A DNA stretch of 64,000 nt from Thermoanaerobaculia bacterium (GCA_028066595.1 JALCBJ010000025.1:19308-83307); one strand, 5' to 3'. Positions 28,737-38,595 are shown, counted from the first letter of the stretch. The notes: generated from the letters alone by a model not told the origin. Made by a program: numbers and translations.

Positions 28737-31604
28737 ATGTCGAAACGCCGAATCGCCTTTCTCGGCCTCGCGCTTTTTCTGACGGTCCTCCTCGCCGGAT
28801 TCGCGGGTACGTCGTTCGAACGCCGTCTCACTTCGTTCGAGCCGCTCGGTGTCGAGGTCACCCAGAAAGAGAACGCGTGGCAGGTGGAGTCGGTGACCGT
28901 GGAGTCCACAGGTCTCCTCGCCGGCGACCAGATCCTGACAGTCGAGGGAGAGACGCCGCGCAATCTCGAAGAGCTTCGCAGCTCGCTGCGGGCCCGTCCG
29001 GAAGCGGGATTGCTGGTCGTGCGCGGTCAGGAGCTCGTCGAGGTCGCCTACGCGCGGCCAGGCCTGCAGATCGGCTGGTCCTATCTCGTCGTTGCCCTGA
29101 TCGGCGTCTTCTACCTGGTGGTGGGTTTGATCACGGCGCTCAAGGACCACAACCTGCATGCGCGGCTGTTCTTCTTCTGGTGCTGGACGAGCGCAGCCCT
29201 TTACATCCTGAGCCCGGTCATGCCGCCGGTGACGGCCGGCGACGAGTGGATCTTCGCCTTCGATCAGCTGGCACGTCTGCTGCTGCCAGCCTTGACTCTG
29301 CATCTCTTCCTGACCTTTCCTACGCGGCTGAGCTCGAACCCGTGGCTCGGTCGGGTGATCCCGGCGCTCTACGTGCCTTCGGCCTTTTTCGGCCTCTACC
29401 ACTTCGAGCAGATTCCGCGTTTCTCACTGAGCGGCGGCCGGTTGTTCGGTCCGGTCACCGACGCCCAGTTGCTCCTCGTCGACCGACTGGAGCTGTTGTG
29501 GCTACTGGTCTGCGTCGTCCTATCCATCGGAGTCGTCGCGCTACGCTTCCGCCGCAGCTCGGGTTGGGAGCACAGACGTCAAACCCAGTGGATTCTGACG
29601 GGCTTGTTGGCGGGCTACGCGCCGTTCACGGTCCTCTATCTGGTTCCATTCGCCCTCGGACTGCGCTGGCCGGAATGGACCTCGGTGCTCGCGGTGTTGC
29701 CGTTGGCCCTAGTGCCGCTGGCGTTCGCCTGGGCCATTCTCAAGTACAAGCTCCTAGACCTCGACGTCATTCTTCGGGATGTGGTGTCGTGGACTGCAAC
29801 GGGAATGGTCGGCATTTTCGGCTTCGAGCTGGTACACCTCGTAATCCAAGCCAACGTGCCCGCGGAGCAGGCGCTCGGGCGGAACGTCTTGACGTTTGCG
29901 GCTGGGCTCACACTCGCCGCAGTACTGATCCCTACGCGCCGCACGCTGGCGGATCGCCTGGAATCCTGGCAGCACGGTGGACGTATCGGACCTCGGCGCC
30001 AGCTGCGTGGGCTTGGACACGAGTTGCTTTTCCAGCGCAACCTCGACCGCCTTTGCGCCGACCTGATCGAAGGCCTCGAGGACGCCTTGGTGGCCCGGGC
30101 CAATCTCTACTTGGTACAGGGGAGCGAGGGCTTGGCGCCGGTGAAGTTGCCACCGCAGGATCAGCAGAGCGCGTCCGGCACATGGAATAGTGCACCGTCT
30201 ACGAAGAGAGATTCGGGCGACGAGGGAATACCCCGTTTTCTTGGTTTCGATGATCTGGGTGGTGATCTGTGGAACCGCGATGTCGAATCGATTTCGGCGA
30301 TACAGCTGTCGACGGAGCAGCTGAGCGCGTCACAGCGCCTCTTTCTAGCCGGCTTTCGGTATGCCTTTCCCATGACCGTTCGTGGACACCGGATCGGGGT
30401 GTTGGTCATGGGCTACAAATTCGATGACGAGCCGTTGGCTGGGGAGGACATCGACCTGGTAACCAGCGTCCTCGATCGAGCAGCTCTGGCCATCGAGAAC
30501 GCGCAGTTGCTCGAAGAGGTGCACCTCCGACTCGACGAGGTGCAGCAGCTGGAGTCGTACAACGAGGGGATTCTGGAATCGACACCGGCGGGGATCGCCG
30601 TGCTCGATGACGGCGATACGGTAATTTCCGTCAACCACGCCTTCGCAGCGCTCTGTGGCTTCGAGCGACCCCGAGCTGTCGGTCGCAACATCGCAGATCT
30701 TCTCCCGGTTCGGCCGCTTCCCAAGTCGGGGGAGGGGTTAGTGGAGGTGGCTTGGTGCGAGCCGTCGGGCGCAGAGCGCTATATGCAGCTCTCTGTCGCG
30801 AGCTGGTCGGATTCCGGAGATGACGGTGGTCGCCGCGTTTTGGTGGCTCAGGATGTGTCTGCTCGCGTCACCATGGAACTGGAACTGAAGGAGAAGGAGC
30901 ACCTCGCCTCTCTCGGCGTTTTGGCCGCGGGCGTGGCGCACGAAGTCAACACGCCGCTCACCGGCATCTCTTCCTACGCTCAGTTTCTCCTCGCCGACAC
31001 GCCCGAGGACGATCCGCATTTCGCCATCCTCAAGAAAATGGAGCGGCAGACCTTCCGCGCTGCGCAGATCGTCAACAACCTGCTCGACTTCGCCCGGAAT
31101 CGTCACGGTGAAACCTCCAAGGTGGACTTCGCCTGCCTGATCGGAGATTGTTTGCACCTGCTCGAGGAGCGAGCCGATCGGGTAGGGGTCGACATCGACT
31201 ACTCGCGTCCGGACGGGGAGTACGATGTCCTGGGTAACGAGAGCGAGCTGCACCAGGTGATCACCAACCTGGTGGTGAACGCGTTCGAAGCGATGGCCAA
31301 CCAGGACGAGGCACGACTCGTTCGTCTGCGGGTCGATCGTCATGTACATCGAATACGCCTTCGTATCTCAGACACTGGGCCCGGTGTAGCCGGGGAGCGG
31401 CTCGACAGCATCTTCAAACCGTTCTTTTCCAGCAAGCTGGAACAGGGAGGTTCCGGTCTGGGTTTGGCGATCACTTACAACATCGTGCGGCGGCACGGTG
31501 GTGAGGTGTCCGTGGAAAACCACGAAGGCAAGCGTGGTTGTACCTTCACGGTGGAGCTCCCTCAACACGCTCCCGAAATCACGGACGCCGGGGCGGCTCG
31601 ATGA
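28737..31604 (+). CDS. Membrane sensor histidine kinase: PDZ, multi-TM, GAF, PAS, HisKA, HATPase
   Basis: The 955-residue protein has TM1 at about 7-25, then an extracytoplasmic PDZ-like segment (about 50-100; STGLLAGDQILTVEGETP, LRARPEAGLLVVRG). Seven or so TM helices lie between about 107 and 400. A GAF-like domain (about 430-590; DLVTSVLDRAALAIENAQ) is followed by PAS (about 605-705; ILESTPAGIAVLDDGDTV). The dimerisation box GVAHEVNTPL has the phosphoacceptor His at about 735, and the HATPase has N box NLVVNAFEAM, G1 DTGPGV and G2 GGSGLGLAI. It overlaps the response regulator gene by 4 bp (ATGA), so both are translationally coupled. The PDZ module suggests sensing of peptide or misfolded-protein termini in the periplasm; this is inference. 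Confidence 0.88.
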   Translation: MSKRRIAFLGLALFLTVLLAGFAGTSFERRLTSFEPLGVEVTQKENAWQVESVTVESTGLLAGDQILTVEGETPRNLEELRSSLRARPEAGLLVVRGQELVEVAYARPGLQIGWSYLVVALIGVFYLVVGLITALKDHNLHARLFFFWCWTSAALYILSPVMPPVTAGDEWIFAFDQLARLLLPALTLHLFLTFPTRLSSNPWLGRVIPALYVPSAFFGLYHFEQIPRFSLSGGRLFGPVTDAQLLLVDRLELLWLLVCVVLSIGVVALRFRRSSGWEHRRQTQWILTGLLAGYAPFTVLYLVPFALGLRWPEWTSVLAVLPLALVPLAFAWAILKYKLLDLDVILRDVVSWTATGMVGIFGFELVHLVIQANVPAEQALGRNVLTFAAGLTLAAVLIPTRRTLADRLESWQHGGRIGPRRQLRGLGHELLFQRNLDRLCADLIEGLEDALVARANLYLVQGSEGLAPVKLPPQDQQSASGTWNSAPSTKRDSGDEGIPRFLGFDDLGGDLWNRDVESISAIQLSTEQLSASQRLFLAGFRYAFPMTVRGHRIGVLVMGYKFDDEPLAGEDIDLVTSVLDRAALAIENAQLLEEVHLRLDEVQQLESYNEGILESTPAGIAVLDDGDTVISVNHAFAALCGFERPRAVGRNIADLLPVRPLPKSGEGLVEVAWCEPSGAERYMQLSVASWSDSGDDGGRRVLVAQDVSARVTMELELKEKEHLASLGVLAAGVAHEVNTPLTGISSYAQFLLADTPEDDPHFAILKKMERQTFRAAQIVNNLLDFARNRHGETSKVDFACLIGDCLHLLEERADRVGVDIDYSRPDGEYDVLGNESELHQVITNLVVNAFEAMANQDEARLVRLRVDRHVHRIRLRISDTGPGVAGERLDSIFKPFFSSKLEQGGSGLGLAITYNIVRRHGGEVSVENHEGKRGCTFTVELPQHAPEITDAGAAR

Positions 31605-32980
31605 ACATCCTGATCGTCGATGACGAGGAGGTTCTGCAGGACGTCCTCACTTCGCTCGTGCGCAAGGAAGGCTGGAATCCTCTCAGCGCTCGAACCGGCG
31701 AAGCAGCGTTGGAGATCCTCGACCAGGAGAGCGTCGATCTGGTTCTCCTCGATCTCATGTTGCCGAAGATGTCGGGCATGGAGGTGCTCAAGCAGATTCG
31801 GCAACGTCAGCCGGACCAGGTCGTGGTGATCATCACGGCCTACTCTTCGATCGAAGGTGCGATCGAAGCCATGCGCGAAGGTGCCTTCCACTACATTCCC
31901 AAGCCGTTCAAGAACGAAGAAGTCCTGCTCACGATCCGCAACGGCTTGGAGCGGCGACAGCTGGCCGACGAAAACAAGGCACTGAAGCGCCAACTCCAGA
32001 AACGGTACGGTTTCGACAGCATCATCGGCAAGTCGAAACCAATGCAGCAGGTATTCGAGTTGGTGGAGCTGGCGGCGCCGTCCAAGTCCAACATCTTGAT
32101 CCTGGGAGAAAGCGGTACCGGGAAGGAGCTGGTGGCCAAAGCGATCCATCACCATTCGCGGCGCGCAGACGGGCCCTTCGTCACGGTGAATTCCGGTTCC
32201 ATGCCCCACGATTTGCTGGAATCGAATCTCTTCGGCCATGTCAAAGGCGCGTTCACCGGAGCCGTCAGCTCCAAGAAGGGCCTGTTCGAAGCCGCGGCCG
32301 GCGGCACCATCTTCTTCGACGAGATCGGCAATATCCCTCTCGAGACGCAGGCGAAGTTGCTACGCGTCGTACAGGAACGGGAGTTCATGCGCCTCGGGGG
32401 CGTCGACGTGATCAAGGCCGATGTTCGCATCGTCGCCGCCACCAACGCCGATCTGGAGGAGATGGTCGGCGAGACGAGGTTCCGCGAGGATCTCTACTAT
32501 CGTCTGGCGGTGATCAGTATCGGCCTACCGCCGCTCCATCGCCGCACGGAGGACATTCCGCTGCTGGCCCGGCATTTCTTGAGCAAGTATGCCCAGGAGA
32601 ACGAGAAGGAGATCTCCGACATCTCGCCACCGGCGATGGAGATGCTCCTCGACTACGGATGGCCCGGCAACGTACGCGAGCTCGAGAACGTCATCGAGCG
32701 CGCCGTGGTGCTTTCGACAGGCGAGGAGCTCGACGTCGATCTCTTGCCCCACAATGTGCGCGAACCCAAGGCACAGGCGACACCGCCACCGGAGCTGCCC
32801 ACCAACGGACAGAGCTTCAAGGATGCGGTGTCGGCCTACGAGCGAGCTCTGATCGTCAAGGCATTGCGCTCCACCGGTGGAGTACAGAAACGAGCGGCCG
32901 AGCTCTTGAAAGTCAAGCCGACGACTCTGCACGAAATGATGAAGCGGCTCGAGATCTCGACCGACGCCTTGGATCTATAG
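31601..32980 (+). CDS. NtrC-family sigma-54-dependent response regulator
   Basis: The 459-residue protein starts at ATG 31601, which overlaps the kinase stop. The receiver domain (about 1-118) has acidic pocket DD at 7-8, phosphoacceptor Asp 51 (LLDLMLPKMSG) and the KPF motif. The AAA+ domain (about 140-370) has Walker A GESGTGKELVA, the sigma-54-contacting loop GAFTGA, Walker B GTIFFDEIG and the arginine finger region FREDLYYRL. A Fis-type HTH at the C-terminus (about 415-455) has VQKRAAELLKVKPTTLHEMMKRL. It therefore activates RpoN promoters, probably including the one upstream of its own operon at 28573. Other targets are not visible in the window. Confidence 0.93.
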   Translation: MNILIVDDEEVLQDVLTSLVRKEGWNPLSARTGEAALEILDQESVDLVLLDLMLPKMSGMEVLKQIRQRQPDQVVVIITAYSSIEGAIEAMREGAFHYIPKPFKNEEVLLTIRNGLERRQLADENKALKRQLQKRYGFDSIIGKSKPMQQVFELVELAAPSKSNILILGESGTGKELVAKAIHHHSRRADGPFVTVNSGSMPHDLLESNLFGHVKGAFTGAVSSKKGLFEAAAGGTIFFDEIGNIPLETQAKLLRVVQEREFMRLGGVDVIKADVRIVAATNADLEEMVGETRFREDLYYRLAVISIGLPPLHRRTEDIPLLARHFLSKYAQENEKEISDISPPAMEMLLDYGWPGNVRELENVIERAVVLSTGEELDVDLLPHNVREPKAQATPPPELPTNGQSFKDAVSAYERALIVKALRSTGGVQKRAAELLKVKPTTLHEMMKRLEISTDALDL

Positions 32981-33067
32981 ATCCGGATTCATCTCCGGGC
33001 GTACCGCTGCCGGCGGTTCGGACATAGAATCGCGGGGCTCCCTATCTACGTTCCCCGAGAGGTTCTG

Positions 33068-35650
33068 ATGGTTCGCATCGTCTTGTCTACTTGTGCTCTG
33101 GCAGCGCTCGTGTGGACTCCGCTCTTCGCGGATCAACCGTTGGTCGCTCCTACGTCTGATGGCTACGTTCTCCAGGGTCCGGCGGCCCGAGCTGGTCTTC
33201 CGCATCCGGAACGGTTCCTGGCGTATCGTCTCGGCAGCCGCTACACCCCCCATCACCGTGTAGTGGACTATCTCGAGGCGCTGGCCGAGGCGTCGGATCG
33301 CGTCCGGCTCTCGGAGTATGGACGTACCGTCGAGGATCGGCCGCTGCATCTGGTGATGATCTCGTCGCCGGGAAATCTGGCGCGGTTGGATCAGATCTTC
33401 GAAACCAGCCGACGACTGGGAACCGAACCGGGGCCGTCGTTGGAAGACCAGCCCGCGCTCGTCTGGTTGGCCTATGGCGTCCACGGAAACGAGACCTCCG
33501 CGGCGGAGGCCGCACTGGCGGTGGCCTGGCAGCTCGCCGCCGGGCCGTTGGAAGATCTCGAGGACGTCGTAGTCCTTCTCGATCCGCTGGTCAATCCCGA
33601 CGGCCGAGCGCGATACGTGCAGTGGTTTCGAGAGGTCTCGGGGCGTGAGCCCGACTCCCATGTCGACGCCGTCGAGCACAGGGAGCCATGGCCCGGCGGC
33701 CGATTCAATCACTATCTCTTCGACCTCAACCGAGATTGGACCTGGCTGACCCAGCGCGAAACCCGTCAGCGCCTCGCCATCTATCGGCGAGTCGAGCCTC
33801 AGGTCTATGTCGACGTTCATGAGATGAGCGCGTCGTCGACCTACTATTTCCCACCGCCGGCGCGTCCAGTGCTACCGCTGCTCCGCGGATCGATGGATGA
33901 CTTCGAGTTGTTTGGTAGGGGCAATGCCGACGCGTTCGACGAGCGAGGCTGGACATATTTCGTGCGGGAGGTCTACGACTTCTTCTATCCCGGTTATGGC
34001 GATACCTATCCAACGCTCCGAGGCAGCTTGGGTATGACGTATGAAATGGCCGGTGGAGGTGGGGCTGGCAAGCTTCTGGAGCGGCGCGACGGCACCCGGC
34101 TCAGCTTGGCCGATCGCGTCGCGCGTCATGCCGTGGCAACACTCGAGACCGTACGTACAGCGGCGCGGAATCGGGAGCGTTTGGTTCGACGTGCCGCACA
34201 GCGCCGTGCCGAGGGCTTATCGCTTCCCGTCCGCACCTACCTGTGGCGTGCAGACCAGCCGGAGGCTCGCGCACTCGCCGATCTCCTGGTGCGGCACGGT
34301 CTGTCCGTACGGAGACTCGAGGGGCAGGAGGAACTCCGAGTGCAGCCGGTCTGGCCCGGTGACGAGGTTCTGCGGACGTTTCGAGCCGGAACCTTCGCCG
34401 CCTCCACCGACCAAGTCGATGCGTCGGTCCTCCGGGCTCTCCTAGAGCCTCATCACGATTTGGCATCGGACTTCCTAGAGCGGCAGAAGCGGCGTCTGGA
34501 GGCGGGGGAGGGAGAAGAGATCTTCGACGTCACCGCTTGGTCTCTACCTCTGGCGTACGGCGTCGAAGCCTGGATTCATGACGGTAGGGTGGCGGGATCT
34601 CTGCTCCGAGGTGGGGCACTGGATACAACCGTCCTGGATCCGGTCGTGGCTTCACCGATCGGTTGGCGAGTCGCACCGCAGGGTCTGGCCGGTCACAAGT
34701 TCGCAGCGGGGCTGTTCCGCGAGGGAGTCAGGACGCGGATCGCGACGGCTCCGACCCGAGGCGATCTCTATGGCAGCGGCTATCGACCCGACGGCAAGGG
34801 AACCCTGCTCGTGCCGAGAGAGGGGAACGACGCAGCGGTCATCGATATCCTGACGCGCCTGAGCACCGACACGGGGGTGGTGGTCGAGTCGCTCACCGCC
34901 GGACTCTTGGCGGACGAACGCAATGCCGGATCGGGCGCCTATCGGCGTGTCGTGCCGCCGACGGTCGGTTTGGTGGCAGGCCGTGGCGTCTCGCCTACCA
35001 GCCACGGCGCACTCTGGCACCTCTTCGACCAGGTAGTGCAGATGCCGGTACGCCGGCTGGACGTCGATCGTCTGGCGAACGCAGCGCTGGACGAGCTCGA
35101 CGTGCTCGTCCTGCCGGACGGCCGGTGGGGACGGGTGTCCGAGCGGGCGCGGAAGGCGCTAGATCGCTGGCTGAGGGACGGCGGCGTGCTGGTGGCCATC
35201 GCAGGAGCCCACGATCTGGCGAAGGAGGCGGATTGGACCGAGATCGAGCCCCGCGTGGTTGCCGAGGCATCGGACGATTCCGAACCGCCCGCCCGAGCGA
35301 CGGATCCGTCGGTCCCTGGTGCCTTTGTCGGCGGCCAGATGCAGATCCGCCATCGGTTGGCGCTCGGTAGCACCCAAGAGGTCGCGGTTCTCATGCGGGG
35401 TTCCCGGTTCTTGGAGCCTTCGGGTGACCCACAGGTGGACCTCCTCGTGGTGCGAACCGACGAGCCGCGTCTGTCGGGTCTGCTTTGGCCGGAGGCGGAG
35501 AGTCTCGTTGCCGGCTCCCTCCTGGTCGGCACGGAAGGTGTCGGAGACGGATTGCTGGTCACCTTCGCCCAGGATCCTGGCTTTCGAGGATTTGTCCGAT
35601 CGACGATGGACCTGCTGCTCGATGTCGTCTTCTACGGACCCAGCGTGTGA
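33068..35650 (+). CDS. Secreted M14-family zinc carboxypeptidase
   Basis: The 860-residue protein has a signal peptide (about 1-20, STCALAALVWTPLFA) and an M14 catalytic domain at about 60-370. The zinc ligands are His139 and Glu142 in VHGNETSAAE and His251 in VDVHEMSASS. The catalytic Glu is probably Glu326 in GMTYEMAGGGG. The substrate-side Asn-Pro-Asp-Gly motif LVNPDGRARY is also present. The C-terminal half (about 400-860) is a long domain seen in large acidobacterial/Bacteroidetes M14 proteins, with a glutamine-amidotransferase-like patch (LDVLVLPDGRWGRVSERARKAL). It probably trims peptides in the periplasm or outside. RecX follows 107 bp downstream. Confidence 0.87.
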   Translation: MVRIVLSTCALAALVWTPLFADQPLVAPTSDGYVLQGPAARAGLPHPERFLAYRLGSRYTPHHRVVDYLEALAEASDRVRLSEYGRTVEDRPLHLVMISSPGNLARLDQIFETSRRLGTEPGPSLEDQPALVWLAYGVHGNETSAAEAALAVAWQLAAGPLEDLEDVVVLLDPLVNPDGRARYVQWFREVSGREPDSHVDAVEHREPWPGGRFNHYLFDLNRDWTWLTQRETRQRLAIYRRVEPQVYVDVHEMSASSTYYFPPPARPVLPLLRGSMDDFELFGRGNADAFDERGWTYFVREVYDFFYPGYGDTYPTLRGSLGMTYEMAGGGGAGKLLERRDGTRLSLADRVARHAVATLETVRTAARNRERLVRRAAQRRAEGLSLPVRTYLWRADQPEARALADLLVRHGLSVRRLEGQEELRVQPVWPGDEVLRTFRAGTFAASTDQVDASVLRALLEPHHDLASDFLERQKRRLEAGEGEEIFDVTAWSLPLAYGVEAWIHDGRVAGSLLRGGALDTTVLDPVVASPIGWRVAPQGLAGHKFAAGLFREGVRTRIATAPTRGDLYGSGYRPDGKGTLLVPREGNDAAVIDILTRLSTDTGVVVESLTAGLLADERNAGSGAYRRVVPPTVGLVAGRGVSPTSHGALWHLFDQVVQMPVRRLDVDRLANAALDELDVLVLPDGRWGRVSERARKALDRWLRDGGVLVAIAGAHDLAKEADWTEIEPRVVAEASDDSEPPARATDPSVPGAFVGGQMQIRHRLALGSTQEVAVLMRGSRFLEPSGDPQVDLLVVRTDEPRLSGLLWPEAESLVAGSLLVGTEGVGDGLLVTFAQDPGFRGFVRSTMDLLLDVVFYGPSV

Positions 35651-35756
35651 AGAACCTCCTTTTCGTCGAGCCGGTCAGAGCTCACCGTCCGCCCCGACCT
35701 GGAAGGAGTCGTTTCGCCGCTTGGGATAGGGCCACTTTGATGGCAGACGTCGAAGC

Positions 35757-36245
35757 ATGAGTCCTCGCGTCCCGAAGAGCTGTCGTGAGAAGGCCCTGGA
35801 TTTGCTGGCACGGCGGTCGCACTTCCGTCGCGAGCTCGAGCGCAAGCTGACGCGACGTGGCTATGACGAATTCGAGATCGAAGAGACGCTGGAGCGTCTG
35901 ACCCAAGGTGGGTGGTTGGATGATGTTCGGACCGCCGAAGAGTTCGTCGCTACACGCCTCCGTCGTGGTCCGGTCGGTCCGGCGAAGCTCCGTACCGAGC
36001 TCAGAGCCCGAGGCGTAGACGACGACGATGCGCGTCGAGTGGTGGCCGCGGCGCAGCCGAATGGTGATCTAGAGCTCGCACGCACCGCTGCGGAGGGCAA
36101 GGTTCGGCACGCGCCCGACGTCATGGACACGGAGACGCTCCACAAACTGCTACGTTCGGTCGCCCGTCATCTCCAGGGCAAGGGCTTCTCTGGCGAGAGC
36201 ATCGGTCGGGTCGTCGACGAGGTGCGCCACCGGCTCGAGCCCTGA
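35757..36245 (+). CDS. recX: Regulatory protein RecX
   Basis: RecX modulates RecA filament assembly. The 162-residue protein shows three-helix repeats: KALDLLARRSHFRRELERKL, then EIEETLERLTQGGWLDDVRTAEEFVATRLRRG (read in parts) with the family's GWLDD and GPxxLRxEL motifs (GPAKLRTELRARGV), and a more variable third repeat. No recA is next to it, unlike the common recA-recX pair. Its 3' end is overlapped by 79 bp by the convergent glycosyltransferase frame. Confidence 0.85.
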   Translation: MSPRVPKSCREKALDLLARRSHFRRELERKLTRRGYDEFEIEETLERLTQGGWLDDVRTAEEFVATRLRRGPVGPAKLRTELRARGVDDDDARRVVAAAQPNGDLELARTAAEGKVRHAPDVMDTETLHKLLRSVARHLQGKGFSGESIGRVVDEVRHRLEP

Positions 36246-37354
36246 GCTTTGGGCCGATCCTCCTGGAGGAGCCTGCTCAGGAGAGCCGCCGTCCGTGGCA
36301 CGATCTCGTCCCGGTTGTAGTGCCGTCGCACGTGGTCCCAACCCCGCATCCCGATCCCTTGTCGTAGGTGGAGATCGTCGAGTAACTTGCGAATGGCCGA
36401 GAACCACTCCAGTTCCGATCGGGCCAGGAATCCCGTGTTACCTCCGCGTACGATGTCTCGGTTGACACCCACCGGGGAGGCGACGCACGGCAGAGCGTGT
36501 GACATGTACTGGAGCAACTTGAACCCACACTTCCCTCGTGACCACGTGTCGTCAGTGAGAGGCATGAGACCGATGTCAGCCGATGCCAGGGCCGGGGTTT
36601 CGACCTGCTCTGACCATGGGATCCACTCGATGTTTGCCTCTGGCCAGGGGGGTGGTTGCGAGCAGATCACCCGTAGTTTGAGATCAGGGTAGAGCTGCTG
36701 CAGCTCGGTCAGCGGTCGGCGGATCAGCTCGAGGTACTTGAGATTCTCCGGCATCCCGATCCAGACCAACGTCCGACCGGTCCCTTTCTTCTCTCCAACG
36801 GGGAGCAGGTCGATCGACGTCGGGATCGTTTCGACCCAATTCGAATGCTCCCGAGATGCGCTGGCCAGCTGCTCGTTGCCGGCCAAGACGAGGTGGGCCA
36901 AACGGCAGGTATGACGGAACTTGATTCGCCGAAGGGAGGAACGATCTGGCTCGGACTCGAGTCTGGCGGCCTGGCGGACATAGATGGCGTCGTCGAAGTC
37001 GAACACGATCCGAGTCGGAAGAGTGGTCAGCAGGAGCGGTTCACCGAGTCCGAGCTTGATCTTCGCGAGCACCAGCACGTCGGTCTGGGCGAGCTCCCGT
37101 CGGCGTCTCAGGATTCGACGGAAGTAACGCCCCTTCGCGATTTCTTCGACCCGGCAGCGCCAGCCCTGATCGGCGAGCAGAGCGAGCAACGGACGATGTC
37201 GATGGCGGAAGGAAGGTGAACGAGCGTCGTAGGTCCAGAAGAGAATCCGTGGAGGTCGTGGTGTCCGCTGCGACCGCTTCCAGGAGGGCGTAACGGGCGG
37301 GTCCGGTCTGGGAACGGCGGTGACGGTACGTCCAGCAGGCCGACGGTGGCTCAT
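36167..37354 (-). CDS. Glycosyltransferase (GT4-like, GT-B fold)
   Basis: The 395-residue protein has an N-terminus that is basic and proline-rich for about 35 residues, followed by a Rossmann start (RILFWTYDARSPSFRHRHRPLL). Mid-protein is RIVFDFDDAIYVR, typical of this GT4-related branch. In the C-terminal nucleotide-sugar domain are LVWIGMPENLKYLELI, ADIGLMPLTDDTWSRGKCGFKLLQYMSHALPCVASPVGVN (in parts), with the E/G-K-x-x-x-K type donor contact region, and NTGFLARSELEW. The donor and acceptor are unknown, and it is isolated from other glycan genes. An AGGAG site lies 6 bp before ATG 37354. Its last 26 codons overlap recX in antisense, so the real end could be questioned. Confidence 0.82.
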   Translation of the reverse strand: MSHRRPAGRTVTAVPRPDPPVTPSWKRSQRTPRPPRILFWTYDARSPSFRHRHRPLLALLADQGWRCRVEEIAKGRYFRRILRRRRELAQTDVLVLAKIKLGLGEPLLLTTLPTRIVFDFDDAIYVRQAARLESEPDRSSLRRIKFRHTCRLAHLVLAGNEQLASASREHSNWVETIPTSIDLLPVGEKKGTGRTLVWIGMPENLKYLELIRRPLTELQQLYPDLKLRVICSQPPPWPEANIEWIPWSEQVETPALASADIGLMPLTDDTWSRGKCGFKLLQYMSHALPCVASPVGVNRDIVRGGNTGFLARSELEWFSAIRKLLDDLHLRQGIGMRGWDHVRRHYNRDEIVPRTAALLSRLLQEDRPKAQGSSRWRTSSTTRPMLSPEKPLPWR

Positions 37355-37734
37355 GGGGGGCTCCTTTGCTTGCTGAATTGCTCAATCCAGGGAACCCGAA
37401 GCAAGTGGAGAGCCACTCGGGACGAACGGGGCCCGCGGGCGCCTCTACGGGGACAGAACCGCGTCGTTCTGGTACGACCTGACGGCTACAGCTGGGATGC
37501 ATCTTCGATTCGCATCGCGCACCACCGGCAGTGTCCTCGCGGTCCGACAGAGTGTCCGTTGCACGCGACGCCGGAACACGTCAGCATCTCGTTTCGATAC
37601 TCGGGTCGACGACAAGGACTACCTAGCCTTGGCTCGAGACTCCGATAAAACCGCTCGGTTTCCTGTGTCGTTCGGCTAAGCCAAGTCAATTCAAGAGCTT
37701 AGGGCGACCGGCCGGGCGCTCATCCGCTGGACGA
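37355..37734. other. Non-coding interval between divergent genes
   Basis: No gene is supported. It separates the divergent glycosyltransferase and lytic transglycosylase genes and should hold both promoters, but I could not pick out a reliable -35/-10 pair. Short open frames in it have no recognisable content. Confidence 0.4.
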
Positions 37735-38595
37735 ATGGCATGGCCTGCGGATAAACTCGTAAGTCTGATGGGCCTTTTGTCAACCGACCTACCTGGAAGC
37801 GTCCGTCGATCCGTTCGGGTCGGCCGGTCGATCTCGTCCATCGGGGTTGGTTGGGTCCTTCTGTGCACGGCGACCCTTACAGCGTGGGCCAATGACCGGG
37901 CCCCGATGCCGGTGGCCGATACGGACGTGCGGGGCAGCGTCAAGGTGAAGACGCTGGGTGACGGAACCCGGGTGATCTTCAATGAGAACCGCCAGCAGCG
38001 AGCCCGTCGCACATCCCTGACGCTCACGAAACCTCCCCGTGATTCGGGTCTCGAATCCAAGATCGCGCGCTATGCGCGAGCTCAGGGACTCTCTCCACGG
38101 CTCGTCCAGGCGGTGGTGCAGGTGGAGTCCGGCTACAATCCCAGAGCCCTTTCGAATAAGGGCGCCATGGGGCTCATGCAGCTCATGCCGGCCACTGCTC
38201 GCGAGATGGGCGTGACGGACGCCTACGACCCGGATCAGAATCTGCGTGGTGGCACGCGATACCTTTGGCAGCAGATTCGGCGCCACAAGGGCGATCTGGA
38301 GCTGGCTCTGGCTGCGTACAACGCCGGGCCGACGGCGGTGGCTCGCTACGGTGGCGTGCCGCCTTACGACGAGACCCGCCGCTACATCGCCAAGGTCATC
38401 AGCCTGTACCAGAACTCACCGCCACCGGATTGGTTGCGTGCAGACGCACGCGCACAGGCGGTTGATCGGCGCATTGCTACGGCGGAAACGCTGGCCAAAG
38501 AGAACAAGACGCGTGCGGGCCAAAAGGTCTACCTCACGCGCGACGAGTCTGGGCGTATCGTGATGACCACGACGCCACCTCCCGATTCCCGGTAG
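37735..38595 (+). CDS. Lytic transglycosylase (SLT domain)
   Basis: The 286-residue protein has an N-terminal hydrophobic segment (about 33-52) that serves as signal peptide or anchor. A short region has a VKVKTLGDGTRVIFNE strand pair, then a Slt-type GH23 domain at about 105-220. Catalytic Glu131 is in VQVESGYNPRALS, followed by GAMGLMQLMPATAREMG, NLRGGTRYLWQQI and ALAAYNAGPTAVARYGGVPPY, the full signature. It cleaves peptidoglycan glycan strands with 1,6-anhydro product. The C-terminus carries another short strand pair (KVYLTRDESGRIVMTT) resembling DUF4124-type segments. The start could also be ATG 37768. Confidence 0.88.
   Translation: MAWPADKLVSLMGLLSTDLPGSVRRSVRVGRSISSIGVGWVLLCTATLTAWANDRAPMPVADTDVRGSVKVKTLGDGTRVIFNENRQQRARRTSLTLTKPPRDSGLESKIARYARAQGLSPRLVQAVVQVESGYNPRALSNKGAMGLMQLMPATAREMGVTDAYDPDQNLRGGTRYLWQQIRRHKGDLELALAAYNAGPTAVARYGGVPPYDETRRYIAKVISLYQNSPPPDWLRADARAQAVDRRIATAETLAKENKTRAGQKVYLTRDESGRIVMTTTPPPDSR

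Noticed and set aside
37735..37750. TGGCATGGCCTGC as a sigma-54 promoter
   Set aside because: The GG-to-GC distance is 10, not 12, and it overlaps the transglycosylase start codon.
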